The translations under genes and the position numbers were made by a program. The notes beneath the pieces were generated by a model that saw nothing but the letters and a program-made list of their open reading frames with translations, ran no database searches and was not told the origin of the DNA. From positions 56,883 to 120,882 of the forward strand of contig NZ_JBQEON010000023.1 in assembly GCF_052045245.1 (NCBI RefSeq): a stretch of 64,000 nucleotides of DNA. Reading direction: 5' to 3'. The DNA is from Burkholderia sp052045245 (GTDB taxonomy: Bacteria > Pseudomonadota > Gammaproteobacteria > Burkholderiales > Burkholderiaceae). This document shows, piece after piece, positions 43,303 through 52,856 of this stretch (position 1 is the stretch's first letter; each line of letters begins with the position of its first letter).

Positions 43303-44625
43303 GTGCCTGATACCACCATTCAAGGCTACCCAGCTTCTGCGCTGTTCGACGAAGAAGCGGGGACGATCAGCCCACTGGTCTACTCCGACCAGGGTATCTA
43401 CGAGCAGGAACTGGACCGCATCTTCGGGCGGTCGTGGCTGTTCATCGCTCACGAGAAACATATTCCCAAGACCGGGGATTTCTTCTCCACGTACATGGCG
43501 GAGGATCCCGTCGTTGCAGTTCGGCAAAAGGACGGGTCGGTCGCCGTCTTGCTCAATCAGTGTCGTCATCGCGGCATGAAGATTTGCCGTGCGGATCAGG
43601 GCAACGCAAAGGCATTCACATGCAGTTACCACGGTTGGGCCTATGGGATTGACGGCGCTCTCGTGAACGTCCCGTCAGAGGAGCACTACGGGCCGTGTTT
43701 CAACAAGGAAGAATGGCCTGCCAGGCGCGTCCCTCGAGTTGAAAGCTACAAGGGCCTGATCTTCGCCAACTGGGACGAGCATGCGCAATCGCTGAAAGAA
43801 TCGCTCGGCGACGCCGCGCTGTATCTGGACGCACTGCTCGATCGGTCGCCTGCCGGTACGGAGCCGATCGGCGGGATCTACAAGTGGGTCATCCCCTGCA
43901 ACTGGAAGCTTGCCGCCGAGCAATTCGCTAGCGATATGCACCACGCGGTCATGTCGCATGTGTCTGTGCAAGTTGCGACAACACCGGAGTATGCGGGCAA
44001 GGAACTGCCGCTGCCGGGGCGTCAACTGTTATCGGACCAAGGACATGGCACGGGCTTTTTCCTGGCCCCGGGCCTTCATGAAGACTGGATTGTGTCGCAG
44101 GCTGGCCAGCGCGAGCCGGGATACGATTCGGCGGCCCTTGCCCAGCGGCATGCCGCTCACAATGCCGGCGTGAGTGCGGTGACCGCGCAACACATGACCG
44201 TGTTTCCCACGTTCTCATTTTTCGGGGGCGTGCACAGCTGCCGCGTCTGGCATCCGCGTGGCCCTGGCGAAATCGAGGTCTGGGCGTTCTGTCTGGTCGA
44301 TTCCGACGCTTCACCTGCCGAGAAGGAGCAGCTCCGGCAAGCCACGTTGCGTACCTTCTCGCCCGCAGGAACCTGGGAACAGGACGACGGCGAGAACTGG
44401 GTCGAGATCCAGCGCGTGCTGCGCGGACATCAGGCACGCCGTACAACCATGAGCATCCAGATGGGTAAGGATATGAATCCCGCTGCGGATCCCGTATTCC
44501 CCGGCACTGTCGAGGGCTGCTACAGCGAGGAGGCCGCGCGGCGACTCTATGGCCACTGGCTCAAGTTGATGTGCATTCCGACGCAAAACGATACGTGCGC
44601 CAAGGAGGCCGGCCATGGTTGCTAA
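43303..44625 (+). CDS. Rieske ring-hydroxylating dioxygenase, alpha subunit
   Basis: The 440-residue protein binds a Rieske [2Fe-2S] cluster through Cys87, His89, Cys107 and His110 (CRHRGMKIC..., CSYHGWAYG). The mononuclear iron site is formed by His214 and His219 in DMHHAVMSH, with Asp211 as the electron bridge and Asp361/362 (EQDDGENW) as third ligand. It inserts both atoms of O2 into an aromatic ring to give a cis-dihydrodiol. It starts with GTG at 43303, preceded by AGGAG. The beta subunit overlaps it by 11 bases. The substrate pocket cannot be read; the neighbours argue for a side-chain-bearing arene. Confidence 0.95.
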   Translation: MPDTTIQGYPASALFDEEAGTISPLVYSDQGIYEQELDRIFGRSWLFIAHEKHIPKTGDFFSTYMAEDPVVAVRQKDGSVAVLLNQCRHRGMKICRADQGNAKAFTCSYHGWAYGIDGALVNVPSEEHYGPCFNKEEWPARRVPRVESYKGLIFANWDEHAQSLKESLGDAALYLDALLDRSPAGTEPIGGIYKWVIPCNWKLAAEQFASDMHHAVMSHVSVQVATTPEYAGKELPLPGRQLLSDQGHGTGFFLAPGLHEDWIVSQAGQREPGYDSAALAQRHAAHNAGVSAVTAQHMTVFPTFSFFGGVHSCRVWHPRGPGEIEVWAFCLVDSDASPAEKEQLRQATLRTFSPAGTWEQDDGENWVEIQRVLRGHQARRTTMSIQMGKDMNPAADPVFPGTVEGCYSEEAARRLYGHWLKLMCIPTQNDTCAKEAGHGC

Positions 44626-45163
44626 CGAAATCGCTGCGACGCGCGCGAACGCCGTTTCGGCAGCAGAGCACTTTGCGATCGAACAGTTCCTCTTTCTCGA
44701 AGCCGAGCTTCTCGACGACAGAAACATCGCGGAGTGGATCGAGCTGATGGCCGACGACCTCCGTTATGTGATGCCGATCCGCCGCAACGTGGGGCCGCGC
44801 GAGCGAAAACTGGAATGGACCAGTCCTGATGAACTCGCGTACTTCGACGAAAGCAAGGAGAACCTCAAGCTTCGTCTGCGCAAACTCCAATCGGGCGCTG
44901 CATGGGCCGAGGAGCCGCCGTCTCACACGCGGCATCTGATCACGAACGTACGCGCAAGCGCTGCCGGGCAGGGTGAATACCTCGTCCGCTCGAACTTCCT
45001 CGCGTATCGCAGCAGGTCGGAACGACAGACCGACTATCTGGTCGGGGAACGCCATGATCGCCTGCGCTGCGTCGATACGGACGCGGGATTTCAGATCGTC
45101 AGTCGGCGCATCTTGCTCGATCAGACGACGTTTCTCGCGAACAACCTCAGTTTCTTCCTTTGA
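44615..45163 (+). CDS. Ring-hydroxylating dioxygenase, beta subunit
   Basis: The 182-residue protein has the small NTF2-like fold of dioxygenase beta subunits, with AEHFAIEQFLFLEAELLDDRNIAEWIELM at the start and a C-terminal IVSRRILLDQTTFLANNLSFFL region typical of the family. It has a structural role in the alpha3beta3 enzyme. Overlap with the alpha gene indicates coupled translation. Confidence 0.93.
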   Translation: MVANEIAATRANAVSAAEHFAIEQFLFLEAELLDDRNIAEWIELMADDLRYVMPIRRNVGPRERKLEWTSPDELAYFDESKENLKLRLRKLQSGAAWAEEPPSHTRHLITNVRASAAGQGEYLVRSNFLAYRSRSERQTDYLVGERHDRLRCVDTDAGFQIVSRRILLDQTTFLANNLSFFL

Positions 45164-45174
45164 GGGTGAGCGCA

Positions 45175-45498
45175 ATGTCGTTTACCGATGTTTGCTCAGT
45201 GTCGGACATCCCGAGCGACGCCGGGTTGAGGATCGACGCCGGACCCGAGGCGGTCGCCGTGTTCAAGATCGACGGCGATTTCTACGCGATCGAGGACAAG
45301 TGTCCGCACGGCGACTGGTCCTTGTCAGACGGCTATCTGGATGACGGCCTGATCGAATGCAGCCTGCATATGGCGAAGTTCTGCGTGAAAACCGGGAAGG
45401 TCTGTGCGCCGCCGGCGATACGCGACGTCAAAGTGTTTCCGATCAAGGTAGTGGGTGACCGCGTACTGATCGATCTTGAACCTGAGGCCGGCATATGA
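45175..45498 (+). CDS. Rieske-type ferredoxin of the dioxygenase
   Basis: The 107-residue protein has the Rieske cluster motif CPHGDWSLSDG ... CSLHMAKF (Cys-x-His and Cys-x2-His, residues about 43-66), as in BphF-type ferredoxins. It carries electrons from the reductase to the oxygenase. ATG 45175 follows the beta-subunit stop by 11 bases and has a GAGGGTGAG site upstream; an in-frame GTG-side extension at 45160 overlaps the beta gene and is less likely. Confidence 0.93.
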   Translation: MSFTDVCSVSDIPSDAGLRIDAGPEAVAVFKIDGDFYAIEDKCPHGDWSLSDGYLDDGLIECSLHMAKFCVKTGKVCAPPAIRDVKVFPIKVVGDRVLIDLEPEAGI

Positions 45499-46706
45499 AA
45501 CAGCCGCTTGCGATTGTTGGTTCGGGCCTCGCAGGTGTACGTGCGGCGCAGACGCTTCGTGCCAATGGGTATAGCGACAGGATCATCCTGGTCGGCGAGG
45601 AGGCCCAGCACCCGTACGAGCGACCAGCGTTATCCAAGGAAGCACTGTGCGGGGGCGCTCCGCCGGTGCTGTGCTCGACGGAAGACCTGAATACGTTGGA
45701 GCTCGACTGGCGTCGAGGGGCGCGCGCGGTGTCGATTGACGGAGGCGTACTCGCGCTTGACGACGGTACGTCGGTGGCAACCGACGGCATTTTGCTGGCG
45801 ACCGGCGCCCGGGCTCGCAAGGTTGACTTGCCCGGGGTGTCGTTGCCAGGCGTCCATACGCTACGCGCGCTGGATGATGCGTTCGCGCTTCGAGACGCGC
45901 TGGCGGCGCAGAGCGAGATCGTTGTCATCGGTGGTGGCCTGATTGGGTGCGAGGTGGCCAGCACCGCGCGGAAAGCTGGGCATGCGGTAACTGTCGTCGA
46001 GTCTGGCGAGGAACTGATGGAGCGTGCGCTCGGGCGAATGATGGGGCTTTGGGCGCGGGTCCAACTCCAGCAACTCGGTGTGGTCGTTCATCGATCCGCG
46101 ACGGTCGCTTCGATCGAAGGCGATGCACGGGCGCGCGGCGTGAAATTGTCGAACGGCGCGTACTTGCCGGCTGACGTCGTTGTCCTGAGTGTGGGAGCCC
46201 AGCCATGCGACGAACTCGCACAAGCCGCAGGTGCGGCGTGTATGCGCGGCGTGGTCGTCGATGCCGCTGGCCGCAGCACCATTCCTGGAATCTTCGCTGC
46301 CGGTGACGTTGCCTCGTGGCCGCTCGTGGAAGGCGGGCGCCGCTCTCTCGAGAGTTTTCTCAACAGCCAGGCGCAGGCGGCCGTCGCAGCATGCGCAATG
46401 ATCGGGCGCGTGAACGAGCAGCCTCAGACCGCGCTTTCGTGGACCGAAATCGCCGGGCGAAAGATTCAGCTTGCAGGCGATCTCACCGGCTCGGGAGAGA
46501 TGGTCATTCGGGGCGATGAGACAGGCGCGTCCTTTTCCGTATTCCGCGTATCGAATGGACGGGTGGCGGGTGTTGCGACAGTCGACGCCCCGCGTGAATA
46601 CGCAACGGCCAAACGGCTCGTCGAGTCGCGAATCGCGGTGCAGACCAATCTACTGGCCGATTCCTCTACCGAGCTTCGCAGCTTGCTTAGCTACAAGGTG
46701 AACTAA
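45495..46706 (+). CDS. NAD(P)H:ferredoxin reductase of the dioxygenase
   Basis: The 403-residue flavoprotein has the FAD-binding GSGLAGVRAAQTLRANGY near residue 8, the NAD-binding GGGLIGCEVASTARKAG near 150 and the second FAD site TIPGIFAAGDVASWP near 260, as in BphG/TodA-type (glutathione reductase-like) reductases. It passes electrons from NADH to the ferredoxin. ATGA overlap with the ferredoxin gene shows one operon. Confidence 0.93.
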   Translation: MKQPLAIVGSGLAGVRAAQTLRANGYSDRIILVGEEAQHPYERPALSKEALCGGAPPVLCSTEDLNTLELDWRRGARAVSIDGGVLALDDGTSVATDGILLATGARARKVDLPGVSLPGVHTLRALDDAFALRDALAAQSEIVVIGGGLIGCEVASTARKAGHAVTVVESGEELMERALGRMMGLWARVQLQQLGVVVHRSATVASIEGDARARGVKLSNGAYLPADVVVLSVGAQPCDELAQAAGAACMRGVVVDAAGRSTIPGIFAAGDVASWPLVEGGRRSLESFLNSQAQAAVAACAMIGRVNEQPQTALSWTEIAGRKIQLAGDLTGSGEMVIRGDETGASFSVFRVSNGRVAGVATVDAPREYATAKRLVESRIAVQTNLLADSSTELRSLLSYKVN

Positions 46707-47555
46707 ATGAAAAAACTGGAAAACCAGGTTGTGCTGGTGACAGGCGGCGCATCTGGCCTGGGCCGCGCCATCGTCGAGCGGTTCGTTTCGGAGGGCGCGC
46801 GGGTAGGCGTGCTCGACCGCTCGGCTGATCGGATCGCCGAAATCCGCGATGCACTCGGTAATGCTGTGATGGGCTTCCAGGGCGATGTTACGTCGTATGA
46901 GGACAACCTTCGCGCAGTGAATGGATTGGTCTCTCAGTTCGGCCGCCTGGATTGCGCGATCGGGAACGCCGGGATTTGGGATTTTAAGACCGCACTGGTC
47001 GACCTCTCGGAAGACAAACTCTCTTCGGCGTTCGACGAATTATTCGCCGTGAACGTGAAGGGCTATCTTCTGCTCGCCAAGGCCGCTTTGAAGGCGCTGG
47101 TCGAAAGTCGCGGCAGTCTGATCTTTACGGCATCGAACGCGTCGTTTCGGTCGGACGGTGGCGGCGTCCTCTACACGGCCAGCAAGCACGCAATTCGCGG
47201 CATCGTTACGCAACTCGCTTTCGAATTGGCGCCGTTCGTCCGCGTCAACGCCGTTGCTCCGGGGGGAATGATCACGAACCTCAGCGGCGTGAAGTCGCTC
47301 GGACTCTCGGAGGCCACGATTCCGGCGGAGCCGTTCGTCGAAATGGCGCGCCATGTGGTGCCTATCGGTCATCTGCCGACGCCGGCCGACTACACCGGCG
47401 CCTATGTTTTCTTTGCGTCGCGCGAAGACAACGTGCCGGCGACGGGAACGGTCCTGCGACACGACGGCGGGTTGGCCGTTCAAGGATTTATCGATTGCCG
47501 CGGTGGGGCCGGCTTGCTCGAAAAACTTTCAATCAATCAGGAGACAGTCGCATGA
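46707..47555 (+). CDS. cis-Dihydrodiol dehydrogenase (SDR, BphB-like)
   Basis: The 282-residue short-chain dehydrogenase has the cofactor motif TGGASGLGRAI near residue 12, NAG near 89 and the catalytic YTASKHA near 156, preceded by the catalytic Ser in TASNASF. Length and neighbours match BphB/TodD enzymes, which oxidise the cis-dihydrodiol to a catechol with NAD+. The start codon directly follows the reductase stop. Confidence 0.92.
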   Translation: MKKLENQVVLVTGGASGLGRAIVERFVSEGARVGVLDRSADRIAEIRDALGNAVMGFQGDVTSYEDNLRAVNGLVSQFGRLDCAIGNAGIWDFKTALVDLSEDKLSSAFDELFAVNVKGYLLLAKAALKALVESRGSLIFTASNASFRSDGGGVLYTASKHAIRGIVTQLAFELAPFVRVNAVAPGGMITNLSGVKSLGLSEATIPAEPFVEMARHVVPIGHLPTPADYTGAYVFFASREDNVPATGTVLRHDGGLAVQGFIDCRGGAGLLEKLSINQETVA

Positions 47556-48424
47556 AGGTGCAATCGTTGGGTTATATCGGAATCGAGGCTTCCGACTTGT
47601 CCGCCTGGAAACAGTATGCGACCGAGTTCCTGGGCTTGATGCCTGGAGAAAATGGCGCGTCCGGCGATCGCTATCGTATCGATAACCGCCTCTGGCGGAT
47701 TTCGGTTGAACAAGGTGAGCGCGATGACATCGCCTATGCCGGATTCGAACTGGAAGGGCCGGAAGCACTCGCGCGTATGGCCGGACACCTGCGGGACCTG
47801 GGTTACGGCGTCGAAAGCGATTCCGGCGAACTCGCGCGCAGCCGGCAGGTTCGCGGGCTGGCACGTTGCACCGATCCGTCCGGCTTGCAAGTGGAACTGT
47901 ACTGGGGCGCGACCGAACGCGGCGAAGCGCCGTTTCGATCGGCGCTGGTCGACGGTTTCGAAACCGGCGACCAAGGGCTTGGGCATATCGTGCTGCTCGT
48001 TCCCGACGTCAAGGCGGCGCTCAAATTCTACTGCCAGGGATTGGGCTTCAAGCTGTCCGACATCATCACGATGCCGATCGGTCCCGACCGCACGCTCGAA
48101 CTGCATTTCCTTCACTGCAACCCGAGGCATCACACGTTGGCTTTCGCCGAAATGCCGGCTCCGAAGCGCCTCCAGCACTTCATGTTGCAGGTGCCGTCGA
48201 TCGATGACGTCGGCTTCGCGCTCGATCGCGCAGAGCAGCAGAGCGTGCCGGTCACGATGACGTTGGGTCGCCACACCAACGACCAGATGGTCTCCTTCTA
48301 CGCGAGAACGCCGTCAGGATTCGAAGTCGAATACGGCGCGGGAGCGGTGAGCGTCGACGAGTCGTGGACGGTGGTGAGTCACGATCGAATCAGCTTGTGG
48401 GGCCATCACCGTACCGGCCAGTGA
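47552..48424 (+). CDS. Type I extradiol catechol dioxygenase (BphC-like)
   Basis: The 290-residue, two-domain vicinal-oxygen-chelate protein has the iron ligands of BphC at nearly the same positions: His145 (GHIVLLVPD), His209 (RLQHFMLQV) and Glu260 (FEVEYG), with the acid/base His194 in RHHTLAF. It should cleave a 3-substituted catechol next to the hydroxyl groups to a meta-cleavage product. It is not of the LigB/MhpB type, which argues against a plain phenylpropionate pathway. It overlaps the dehydrogenase gene by 4 bases. Confidence 0.93.
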   Translation: MKVQSLGYIGIEASDLSAWKQYATEFLGLMPGENGASGDRYRIDNRLWRISVEQGERDDIAYAGFELEGPEALARMAGHLRDLGYGVESDSGELARSRQVRGLARCTDPSGLQVELYWGATERGEAPFRSALVDGFETGDQGLGHIVLLVPDVKAALKFYCQGLGFKLSDIITMPIGPDRTLELHFLHCNPRHHTLAFAEMPAPKRLQHFMLQVPSIDDVGFALDRAEQQSVPVTMTLGRHTNDQMVSFYARTPSGFEVEYGAGAVSVDESWTVVSHDRISLWGHHRTGQ

Positions 48425-48439
48425 AATTGGGAGAACAAC

Positions 48440-49282
48440 ATGAGTGAAGTGAATTTCCGCAGCGCGTTTGTCGAGTTCGAAGGCACCCGAATCCACTACC
48501 AGGAGGCCGGTGAAGGTCCGGCTCTGATCATGCTTCAGGGATCGGGGCCGGGCGCGTCCGGGTGGTCGAACTATAGCCGGAATGCACCGTTCTTCGCGCG
48601 CAGCCATCATGTCATCGTGCCTGACCTTGCCGGATGGGGCAAATCCGACATGAGGCCGATTGGCGTATCGATTCCGGGCTGGTGGGCGAACTCGATTCTC
48701 GGTCTCATGGATTCCCTGTCCATTTCTCAGGCCGACATCATCGGTAATTCGCTCGGAGGAATGATTGCTCTGAAGATGGCCTTGACTGCTCCGGACCGTG
48801 TCGGCCGGCTCGTGCTGATGGGACCGGCCGGCGGCTTCCCGACGCTGGGCCAATGGCCCACGCCCGCGATCCGCACGTTGGCGACCGCCTATGAGGGCGA
48901 TGGCATTACGGCGGAAAAGGTGAAGAGCTTCATCAGCGAGAGCCTGTTCGATCAATCCGCGATCACGGACGAACTCGTGAAGGGCAGATTGGAGGCGGCG
49001 ATGGACCCGCGCATCATTGCTCAGCCACCGATGCGCCTCGAGTCAGGACAACCGTTTGAAGAGCTTTGGCGAGATCCGGGCCTTGCCACGTTGCCGCATG
49101 AGACGCTGATCATCTGGGGGAGGGAGGACCGCGTGGTTCCGCTCGATACCGGGATGATCTATTTGAAGCGCATCCCCAATGCGCAACTCAACACCTTCCC
49201 GAAGTGCGGCCACTGGGCGCAGTGGGAATGGGCGGATCGGTTCAATCGAGTCGTCTCGTCCTTCCTCTCGGAAGTGCGTTGA
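48440..49282 (+). CDS. Meta-cleavage product C-C hydrolase (BphD-like)
   Basis: The 280-residue alpha/beta hydrolase has the oxyanion-hole sequence QGSGPGASGWSNY near residue 33, the nucleophile Ser104 in GNSLGG, Asp230 in WGREDRV and His258 in KCGHWAQWE. The GSGPG and GHW blocks mark the MCP hydrolase subfamily (BphD, MhpC, CmtE). It splits the ring-cleavage product into 2-hydroxypenta-2,4-dienoate and a carboxylic acid derived from the side chain. That acid is the likely substrate for the CoA ligase encoded next. Confidence 0.92.
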   Translation: MSEVNFRSAFVEFEGTRIHYQEAGEGPALIMLQGSGPGASGWSNYSRNAPFFARSHHVIVPDLAGWGKSDMRPIGVSIPGWWANSILGLMDSLSISQADIIGNSLGGMIALKMALTAPDRVGRLVLMGPAGGFPTLGQWPTPAIRTLATAYEGDGITAEKVKSFISESLFDQSAITDELVKGRLEAAMDPRIIAQPPMRLESGQPFEELWRDPGLATLPHETLIIWGREDRVVPLDTGMIYLKRIPNAQLNTFPKCGHWAQWEWADRFNRVVSSFLSEVR

Positions 49283-49362
49283 CGAGCGCGCGACAAGCAC
49301 TGGACGGCCGACGGGAACACGATGCCGACGGCTGTTGAATCACGACCTAACTGGGATTTTCC

Positions 49363-50988
49363 ATGGCAATGACAGGCCGGATGATGAGCACGCCCCTGCT
49401 CATCTCTTCGATCATCAGGCGCGCGGCGCGATACAGCGGCGGCGTCGAGATTGTTTCGCGCGGCAGTGACGGCGGCATTCATCGCTATACCTATCGGGAG
49501 TGCGAACTCCGCGCGCGTAAGCTGGCCCAGGCGTTGGAGGCGCTCGGCGTGCGACAAGGCGATCGCATCGGCACACTGGCATGGAATAGCTATCGCCATC
49601 TGGAGCTTTACTACGCCGTTCCAGGGGCGGGTGCGGTCTGCCATACCATCAATCCACGATTGTTTCCCGAGCAGATCGTCCATATCGTCAACGATGCCGA
49701 AGACACGTACGTGTGTTTCGACGTTCAATTCCTGCCCCTCGTCGAGGAAATCGCAGGACGGTGCCCAGGAGTCAAGGCATGGATCATGATGGCCGGTCGC
49801 GAGGACATGCCCGCCGCTAGCAAGGCTTCCTTGCTCTGCTACGAAGAATTGATCGGTGCGCAGGATGGAAATTACGAATGGCCGGTGTTGGACGAGAACC
49901 TCGCATCGGGCCTCTGCTATACGTCAGGTACGACCGGCAACCCGAAGGGTGTGCTGTACTCGCATCGTTCAACCGTTCTGCATTCCTATGCTTCAGCATT
50001 GCCCGATTCGCTGAATTGTTCGGCGTCGGAGGTCATCATGCCGGTGGTTCCCATGTTTCACGTGAATGCATGGGAGCTGCCGTATTCCGCGCCTTTGGTC
50101 GGCGCGAAGCTGGTGCTTCCGGGGCAAAGGCTCGACGGCGCTTCCATCTACGAGTTGATCGAGGGCGAGCAGGTTACCTACTCCGCGGGCGTGCCGACCG
50201 TGTGGCTCGGCCTGCTCGAACATGTGCGATCGAACGATCTGAAGTTTTCGACATTCCGTCGAACAGGTATCGGCGGGTCGGCCGTCTCCCGATCGATGAT
50301 TCGCGCCTTCAAGGAATTGGGTGTCGACGTGGCTCATGGCTGGGGCATGACGGAGACATCGGCGATGGGCGCAAGCTGCACGCTGCGGCGTCAGCATGCC
50401 GGGCTTTCCGAATCCGAGCAAGAAAAGGTCCTCGAGAAGCAAGGTGCCGTGATTCCGGGCATAGACATGAAGATCGTGGACGGCCAGGGTCACGAGTTGC
50501 CCTGGGACGGCAAGACGGCGGGCGATCTGTTTGTTCGCGGCCCGTGGATCATAGATTCGTACTACGGCAACGACACGTCTCCGCTGGAGGATGGCTGGTT
50601 TCCCACTGGCGATGTGGCGACGATCGATGCGGACGGCTACATGCACATCACCGACCGCAGCAAGGACGTCGTCAAATCCGGAGGCGAATGGATCTCGTCG
50701 ATAGACATCGAGAACATCGCAGCGGCTCACCCGGCGGTACATATGGCCGCGTGCATTGCCGTGCGTCATCCGAAATGGGGCGAGCGCCCATTACTGGTCG
50801 CGGTGAAAAAAGCCGACGCGAATGTCAGTCGAGATGAATTGCTGCAGTTTTTTGAAGGCAAGGTTGCGAAGTGGTGGGTTCCGGACGATGTGGTTTTCGT
50901 CGATGCCATGCCCATGACCGCGACCGGGAAATTTCAAAAAGCCGCACTGCGGGAGCAGTTCAAGGAGCATCGATTGCCGACGGCCTGA
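49363..50988 (+). CDS. Acyl-CoA synthetase (medium-chain, AlkK-like)
   Basis: The 541-residue AMP-forming ligase has YTSGTTGNPKG near residue 186, GWGMTETSAMG near 327, and the C-terminal hinge ITDRSKDVVKSGGEWIS near 427, followed by the catalytic Lys region TATGKFQKAALRE. The sequence is of the medium/long-chain fatty acyl-CoA ligase type (AlkK group). It lies inside the meta-cleavage operon between hydrolase and hydratase, a place where known biphenyl or cumene clusters have no ligase. I infer that it activates the acid released by the hydrolase. Confidence 0.9.
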   Translation: MAMTGRMMSTPLLISSIIRRAARYSGGVEIVSRGSDGGIHRYTYRECELRARKLAQALEALGVRQGDRIGTLAWNSYRHLELYYAVPGAGAVCHTINPRLFPEQIVHIVNDAEDTYVCFDVQFLPLVEEIAGRCPGVKAWIMMAGREDMPAASKASLLCYEELIGAQDGNYEWPVLDENLASGLCYTSGTTGNPKGVLYSHRSTVLHSYASALPDSLNCSASEVIMPVVPMFHVNAWELPYSAPLVGAKLVLPGQRLDGASIYELIEGEQVTYSAGVPTVWLGLLEHVRSNDLKFSTFRRTGIGGSAVSRSMIRAFKELGVDVAHGWGMTETSAMGASCTLRRQHAGLSESEQEKVLEKQGAVIPGIDMKIVDGQGHELPWDGKTAGDLFVRGPWIIDSYYGNDTSPLEDGWFPTGDVATIDADGYMHITDRSKDVVKSGGEWISSIDIENIAAAHPAVHMAACIAVRHPKWGERPLLVAVKKADANVSRDELLQFFEGKVAKWWVPDDVVFVDAMPMTATGKFQKAALREQFKEHRLPTA

Positions 50989-51084
50989 ATTTCGAAGCTT
51001 GTCGACGAAACACACCACCTGTTCCAAGGCTGCGGAATGAACGCCGGTCCGCGCCGAAGATCCTGGTTGACGAGGGTTGGACGC

Positions 51085-51864
51085 ATGTCAGATTTGTCTA
51101 TTCAGCAAGCCGCGGATGCCTTGCACGAAGCCCGCAGTACGCGTATCCCGGTTTCCAGGATTTCGGAAAGGTTCGGGATCGAAAGTCTGCACGACGCGTA
51201 TCGGGTAGCGGCGATCAACACGAACCGTGCTGTCGAAGCGGGGAAGCGAATTTGCGGGAAGAAAGTTGGCCTGACATCGGTTGCGGTCCAGCGACAACTC
51301 GGGGTCGATCAGCCGGATTTCGGTGTCCTGTTCAGCGATATGGAGTTTGTCAGCGGCGCAGACATTCCGGTTAGTCGCCTGATTCAGCCCAAGGCCGAGG
51401 GCGAGGTGGCTTTCGTCATTGGGCGCGACCTGACCGAGGAGCTGAGCTGGGGCCGATTCCTGCATGGCATCGAGTACGCATTGCCCGCGATCGAGGTTGT
51501 CGACAGCGCGATCGAGAACTGGAGCATCACGCTCGTCGATACGGTGGCGGACAACGCCTCGTGCGGCCTGTATGTCCTCGGAACGGATCCGAAACGCATT
51601 TCCGATCTCGATCTCGCTACTTGCCAGATGCGCTTCCTGAAAACGGACGAGCTTGTCTCGGAGGGGCATGGGGCCGCATGTCTGGGCCATCCGCTTCTTG
51701 CCGCCTGGTGGCTTGCCCGGACGATGCAACAACTCGGCGATCCGCTTCGCGCGGGCGATGTCGTGCTGTCGGGTGCGTTGGGGCCGATGTTCCCTGTACG
51801 CGAAGGCGACGCATTGCAGCTGGAAGTCGGCGGACTAGGCAAAGTTTCCTGTATCGCCGCGTAG
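51085..51864 (+). CDS. mhpD: 2-Hydroxypenta-2,4-dienoate hydratase
   Basis: The 259-residue protein is of the MhpD/BphH hydratase family: GKKVGLTSVAVQRQLGVDQPDFG near residue 54, PKAEGEVAFVIGRDL near 96 with metal-binding Glu residues, and PAIEVVDSAIENW near 137. It adds water to 2-hydroxypentadienoate to give 4-hydroxy-2-oxovalerate. ATG 51085 fits the family's N-terminus (MSDLSIQQAADAL); an in-frame ATG at 51037 has no similarity behind it. The D-F-E order of this gene and the next two is that of mhpDFE. Confidence 0.92.
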   Translation: MSDLSIQQAADALHEARSTRIPVSRISERFGIESLHDAYRVAAINTNRAVEAGKRICGKKVGLTSVAVQRQLGVDQPDFGVLFSDMEFVSGADIPVSRLIQPKAEGEVAFVIGRDLTEELSWGRFLHGIEYALPAIEVVDSAIENWSITLVDTVADNASCGLYVLGTDPKRISDLDLATCQMRFLKTDELVSEGHGAACLGHPLLAAWWLARTMQQLGDPLRAGDVVLSGALGPMFPVREGDALQLEVGGLGKVSCIAA

Positions 51865-51893
51865 GCGATCGATTTTAACGAGCGGGAGAATCC

Positions 51894-52844
51894 ATGGCAG
51901 GCAAGTTGAAAGTCGCGATCATCGGGTCGGGCAACATCGGCACCGATCTGATGATCAAAATCATGCGACACGGTGATCATCTCGAGATGGGTGCGATGGT
52001 CGGCATCGATGCCGCTTCCGACGGTCTCGCGCGTGCGGCACGCATGGGCGTCGCGACGACGCACGAGGGCGTCGAGGGGCTTACGCGCCTGCCGGTGTTC
52101 GGTGACATCGATATCGTCTTTGACGCGACGAGCGCGGCAGCGCATGTGAAGAACGACGCATTCTTGCGGGGGCTCAAGCCAAACGTTCGCATGATCGACC
52201 TGACGCCGGCCGCGATCGGCCCGTACTGCGTGCCGGTTGTAAATCTCGACGCACACGTCAATACGCTGAACGTCAACATGGTGACGTGCGGCGGCCAAGC
52301 GACCATTCCGATGGTGGCAGCGGTGTCGCGCGTCGCAAAAGTGCATTACGGCGAGATCATCGCGTCCATTTCGAGCAAATCCGCTGGGCCCGGCACGCGC
52401 GCGAACATCGACGAGTTCACGGAGACGACGTCCAAAGCGATCGAGCAGGTCGGCGGTGCGGCAAAGGGGAAAGCCATCATCATCCTCAATCCGGCCGATC
52501 CGCCCCTCATCATGCGTGACACGGTTTACTGTCTGTCCGATTCGGCCGACGAAGAGGCTGTGGAGCGGTCGATCGAGGACATGGTCGCCGACGTCAATCG
52601 CTATGTGCCCGGCTATCGCCTGAAGCAACGGGTGCAATTCGATCGGATAGAAGCCGATGCACCTTTGAATATCCCTGGTGTGGGCGCGCGTATGACGGGG
52701 CTCAAAACCTCGGTGTTCCTCGAGGTAGAGGGCGCCGCGCATTATCTGCCGTCCTACGCCGGCAATCTCGACATCATGACCTCCGCGGCGAAGGCTTGTG
52801 CTGAGCGCATGGCTGCCGAGATGGTCGCCCATGCTACGACCTAG
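51894..52844 (+). CDS. mhpF: Acetaldehyde dehydrogenase (acylating)
   Basis: The 316-residue protein has the NAD-binding IIGSGNIGTDLMIKIM near residue 9 and the catalytic Cys in NVNMVTCGGQATIP near 127-140. It belongs to the BphJ/MhpF group, which channels acetaldehyde from the aldolase and converts it to acetyl-CoA with NAD+ and CoA. GGGAG lies just before the ATG. It forms a complex with the aldolase encoded 12 bases downstream. Confidence 0.95.
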   Translation: MAGKLKVAIIGSGNIGTDLMIKIMRHGDHLEMGAMVGIDAASDGLARAARMGVATTHEGVEGLTRLPVFGDIDIVFDATSAAAHVKNDAFLRGLKPNVRMIDLTPAAIGPYCVPVVNLDAHVNTLNVNMVTCGGQATIPMVAAVSRVAKVHYGEIIASISSKSAGPGTRANIDEFTETTSKAIEQVGGAAKGKAIIILNPADPPLIMRDTVYCLSDSADEEAVERSIEDMVADVNRYVPGYRLKQRVQFDRIEADAPLNIPGVGARMTGLKTSVFLEVEGAAHYLPSYAGNLDIMTSAAKACAERMAAEMVAHATT

Positions 52845-52856
52845 GGGAAACACGGC

